Source of the DNA: JAAYAY01 sp964429355
GTDB lineage: Bacteria > Planctomycetota > Planctomycetia > Pirellulales > Thermoguttaceae
Reading direction: 5' to 3'
NCBI GenBank assembly: GCA_964429355.1
Contig: CAYSCH010000218.1
Coordinates: forward strand, 1 to 16,263
Length of the DNA stretch: 16,263 nt
The notes beneath the pieces were generated by a model. That model had not been told where the DNA came from and did not search any database. It saw only the letters and a program-made list of their open reading frames with translations. Positions within the stretch are counted from its first letter, which is position 1; each line of letters starts with the position of its first letter. Made by a program: the position numbers and the translations under genes. Positions 14,350 to 16,263 of the stretch are shown here, in pieces.

Positions 14350-14747
14350 CGCTCGTTCCTCCGTAAGGTGCTACGAAGCAAAAAACGCTGTCGCCACCCC
14401 AACAATCACTATCGCAAAACCTGCGGTCAAAACAAGTATTTGGCAATCCTGCGGTCCGTTTTGCCCCCCCGACCGTTCCTGCATGTCCTGAACCACTCCC
14501 CGTTTTTCGGAATCTCCAGCTTTACACGGACGAGCCCTGGATGGCAAACTGGGGATCATCGCCAGCTGCTCTGGCGCCAAGCCGAGGCAGTCAAAAATAC
14601 GCTGCCGGCGCAAGAACACGCTCTCCTGGCGATTTGGGCCCTTCCGCGACACCACGGCTCTCGACATTCAGCTCGGGGACTCGTACGGACGCAAACCGGA
14701 ACGTCGCCTGTTGGAGTTCCGTCACAATTTCTTGAGACAGATCGATC
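14350..14747. other. 398-base divergent intergenic region
   Basis: It lies between the DUF1598 gene (minus) and the spermidine-synthase-like gene (plus), so it should carry both promoters. Besides the possible small peptide at 14371-14484, I see no clear promoter, repeat or RNA. The GGAGG Shine-Dalgarno of the DUF1598 gene is at 14358-14362 on the minus strand. Confidence 0.5.
14371..14484 (-). CDS. Possible 37-residue single-pass membrane peptide
   Basis: A short frame MQERSGGQNGPQDCQ is followed by a clear hydrophobic span, ILVLTAGFAIVIVGVATAFF, that reaches almost to the stop. GGGGAG lies about 11 bases and AGGA one base before the ATG, so initiation signals are poor; GTG at 14496 is an alternative. 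It ends 21 bases before the DUF1598 gene on the same strand and could share its transcript. The only evidence is the transmembrane-like sequence and the position, so the frame may not be translated. A longer version from 14667 seems less likely. Confidence 0.35.
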   Translation of the reverse strand: MQERSGGQNGPQDCQILVLTAGFAIVIVGVATAFFAS

Positions 14748-15623
14748 ATGAAAGTAGCCGCTGCCCTTGTGGGATCAACTCTGCTGGTCGGTGCAACCGT
14801 TGTCGTGGTCGTCCAAACCCGTGCCGACGACGTCATCTATCGCACCCAGTCCGAGTTCAATACGATCATCGTGACCGAAGGCCCTCAAGGCGTCCGCACC
14901 CTTCGTTTCGAACAGTACGGTGCCCGGCAGAGCGTGGTCAAAGTCGGCGACCCGGACTACCTCGCGCTGCCGTATGCCAAGGTTGTCCACGTCGGACTGG
15001 CACTGCCGCAGAGTCCCAAGCGAGTCCTCGTCGTGGGCCTCGGTGGCGGGACGATTCCCCAGTTCCTTCATCGCCATTTTCCGGAGCTGGCGATCGACGT
15101 CGTCGAACTCGACCCTGTGGTGGTCCAGGTTGCCAAAAGTTATTTCGGCTTCCGGCCTGATGGCAAGATGCAGGTGTTCGTCGGTGACGGCCGGGAGTTC
15201 ATCGAGAAAAGCCAGCCCGTCTACGACGTGATCTATCTCGATGCCTATAGTGCCGACAGTGTGCCCTACTCGCTGACCACGCGTGAATTCCTCGAGGCCA
15301 CGAAGAAAGCTCTAGCCCCCGAGGGTGTCGTCGTGGGCAATGTATGGAGTTCTGCGTCGAACAAACTCTACGATTCCATGATCCGCACCTACCAGCATGT
15401 GTTTGCCCAGGTTGCCGTCAACCACGTTGAGGGAGTCGGCAACAGGATTGTCGTTGCCACGACCAGTGCCGGTCCCCTCGCAAAAGAGCAAGTGGCCCAA
15501 CGTGCCGCCCGCTTGGCGTCACGTGGAAATTTCCCTTACGACCTGAAAGAACTGGTCGACGGCGGCTATCAACTGCTGCTCGAACCGAATCGTGAAGGAG
15601 AAGTGCTCTTGGACCGGCAGTAG
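14748..15623 (+). CDS. Spermidine-synthase-like methyltransferase-fold protein with N-terminal export/anchor segment
   Basis: 291 residues. Residues 4-22 are strongly hydrophobic after MK, and TRADD (24-28) could be a signal peptidase site. This predicts an N-in, C-out protein, secreted or anchored. Residues 36-65 form the N-terminal beta hairpin of the polyamine synthase family (SEFNTIIVTEG, LRFEQYGARQSVV). The Rossmann motifs are intact: VLVVGLGGGT (93-102), DVVELDP (117-123, Glu120 expected at the nucleoside ribose), VFVGDGREF (143-151) and YDVIYLDAYSAD (159-170). The D-S-S/T-D-P polyamine-site loop of true spermidine synthases is replaced by DAYSADSVPYSL, which is usual in the wider spermidine-synthase-like family. 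The reaction is therefore unknown. The start ATG has only a weak GAGACAG upstream. An alpha-L-fucosidase follows 180 bases later on the same strand. Confidence 0.82.
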   Translation: MKVAAALVGSTLLVGATVVVVVQTRADDVIYRTQSEFNTIIVTEGPQGVRTLRFEQYGARQSVVKVGDPDYLALPYAKVVHVGLALPQSPKRVLVVGLGGGTIPQFLHRHFPELAIDVVELDPVVVQVAKSYFGFRPDGKMQVFVGDGREFIEKSQPVYDVIYLDAYSADSVPYSLTTREFLEATKKALAPEGVVVGNVWSSASNKLYDSMIRTYQHVFAQVAVNHVEGVGNRIVVATTSAGPLAKEQVAQRAARLASRGNFPYDLKELVDGGYQLLLEPNREGEVLLDRQ

Positions 15624-15803
15624 AGACACGCAAGCAGGCATCCGGTGCGACTTCAACAGCAGTGCCGACTTCATCCGTCTTGGCAGGTCCGACGTCCTAA
15701 CGCTCGTTTGTCCGTTTCCCCTATCCCTCGCTCCTGGCCGCTTGGCCTCACTTGGCCCTGATGGCAGCCTGGAACGGTCGTTCCCAACCCGAGGTGCCCT
15801 ACC

Positions 15804-16263
15804 ATGAACCGCATCACTCGATTCGCTCTTGCCTGTCTTCTCCTCGTGTCAGCACAAAGTATCGCCGCTGAACCAGCCGCCTCCGTCACCGACGAAACGG
15901 TCGCCGAGCGCGACGCCCGTATGGCCTGGTGGCGCGACGCCCGTTTCGGCATGTTCATCCATTGGGGCGTCTATTCCGTGCCCGCCGGAACCTATCATGG
16001 CCAGCAGATCGGCGGCATCGGCGAGTGGATCATGCGCACTGCGGAAATCCCCGTGGCCGAATATCGTAGCTATGCCAAGGACTTCAACCCCGTCAAATTC
16101 GACCCGGATGCCTGGGCCGCCCTGGCCGAAGAGGCAGGCATGCGGTATATCGTCATCACCTCCAAGCATCACGACGGCTTCGCCCTCTTCCCCTCCGAGG
16201 TCACCGACTGGGACATCGCCGATGCCTCTCCCTATCGAAGGGATCTGATCGGCCCGCTCAGCA
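15804..16263 (+). CDS. GH29 alpha-L-fucosidase (3' partial)
   Basis: The first 153 residues of a secreted glycoside hydrolase that runs off the window. A signal peptide covers 1-22 (MNRITRF, a hydrophobic core, then SIAA before EPAA). The GH29 N-terminal barrel is plain: WWRDARFGMFIHWGVYSVPA (42-61, with His53-Trp54), GEWIMRTAEIP, FNPVKFDPDAWAALAEEAGM and YIVITSKHHDGFALFPS (115-131, with His122-His123-Asp124 of the fucose pocket). The catalytic nucleophile Asp would lie downstream and cannot be checked. It removes terminal alpha-L-fucose from glycans such as fucoidan, outside the cytoplasm. The start is ATG with GAGGTG about seven bases upstream. Planctomycete genomes often group such genes with sulfatases, but none is visible here. 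Confidence 0.93.
   Translation, partial: MNRITRFALACLLLVSAQSIAAEPAASVTDETVAERDARMAWWRDARFGMFIHWGVYSVPAGTYHGQQIGGIGEWIMRTAEIPVAEYRSYAKDFNPVKFDPDAWAALAEEAGMRYIVITSKHHDGFALFPSEVTDWDIADASPYRRDLIGPLS

Noticed and set aside
14748..15623. Calling this gene a true spermidine synthase (speE)
   Set aside because: The polyamine-site loop is DAYSADS rather than the expected acidic motif, and the N-terminus predicts export.

Overview
The window looks like a chromosomal segment of a planctomycete. The clearest marker is the large secreted protein at 2483-5920, whose N-terminus carries the ESLESRDLLSAD motif typical of planctomycete surface proteins. Supporting markers are a DUF1598-type secreted protein, a 247-residue protein that resembles planctomycete-only hypotheticals, a lone leucine-rich-repeat lipoprotein and a GH29 alpha-L-fucosidase. 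Genes are spaced by intergenic stretches of up to 600 bases and lie on both strands. I see no rRNA, tRNA, CRISPR array, transposase or phage gene.

Layout. 2-1087 (+): C-terminal part of a multi-module RidA/chorismatase-like protein cut by the window edge. 1276-2304 (-): leucine-rich-repeat lipoprotein starting at TTG. 2483-5920 (-): 1145-residue secreted protein with CAP, SdrD-B-like, cadherin-like, Calx-beta and pre-peptidase-like domains, then ten ~46-residue repeats. 5921-6538: long gap. 6539-6739 (+): 66-residue unknown. 6954-7610 (+): secreted three-haem c-type cytochrome. 7653-8858 and 8899-9609 (-, probably co-transcribed): DUF438-hemerythrin-PAS protein and a HAD phosphatase. 10033-10530 (-): nickel superoxide dismutase with its own signal peptide, followed by hairpins and a probable terminator. 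11020-11547 (-): O6-methylguanine-DNA methyltransferase. 11963-12706 (+): conserved-looking unknown. 12793-14349 (-): DUF1598 protein, with a possible 37-residue membrane peptide upstream. 14748-15623 (+): spermidine-synthase-like methyltransferase fold behind an N-terminal export or anchor segment. 15804-16263 (+): start of a secreted alpha-L-fucosidase.

How the genes may work together. Most products look exported, so the segment is rich in envelope and periplasmic functions. From 6.9 to 10.5 kb, three neighbouring products handle redox metals: haem (cytochrome), diiron (hemerythrin) and nickel (superoxide dismutase). This suggests oxygen or redox handling, but no single operon joins them. 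The DNA repair gene is a housekeeping function. The strongest leads are the ten-copy repeat of the CAP protein, the NiSOD whose signal peptide appears to replace the usual maturation protease, and the apparently exported spermidine-synthase-like enzyme. I found no multi-gene defence or biosynthetic system that could be called new with confidence.
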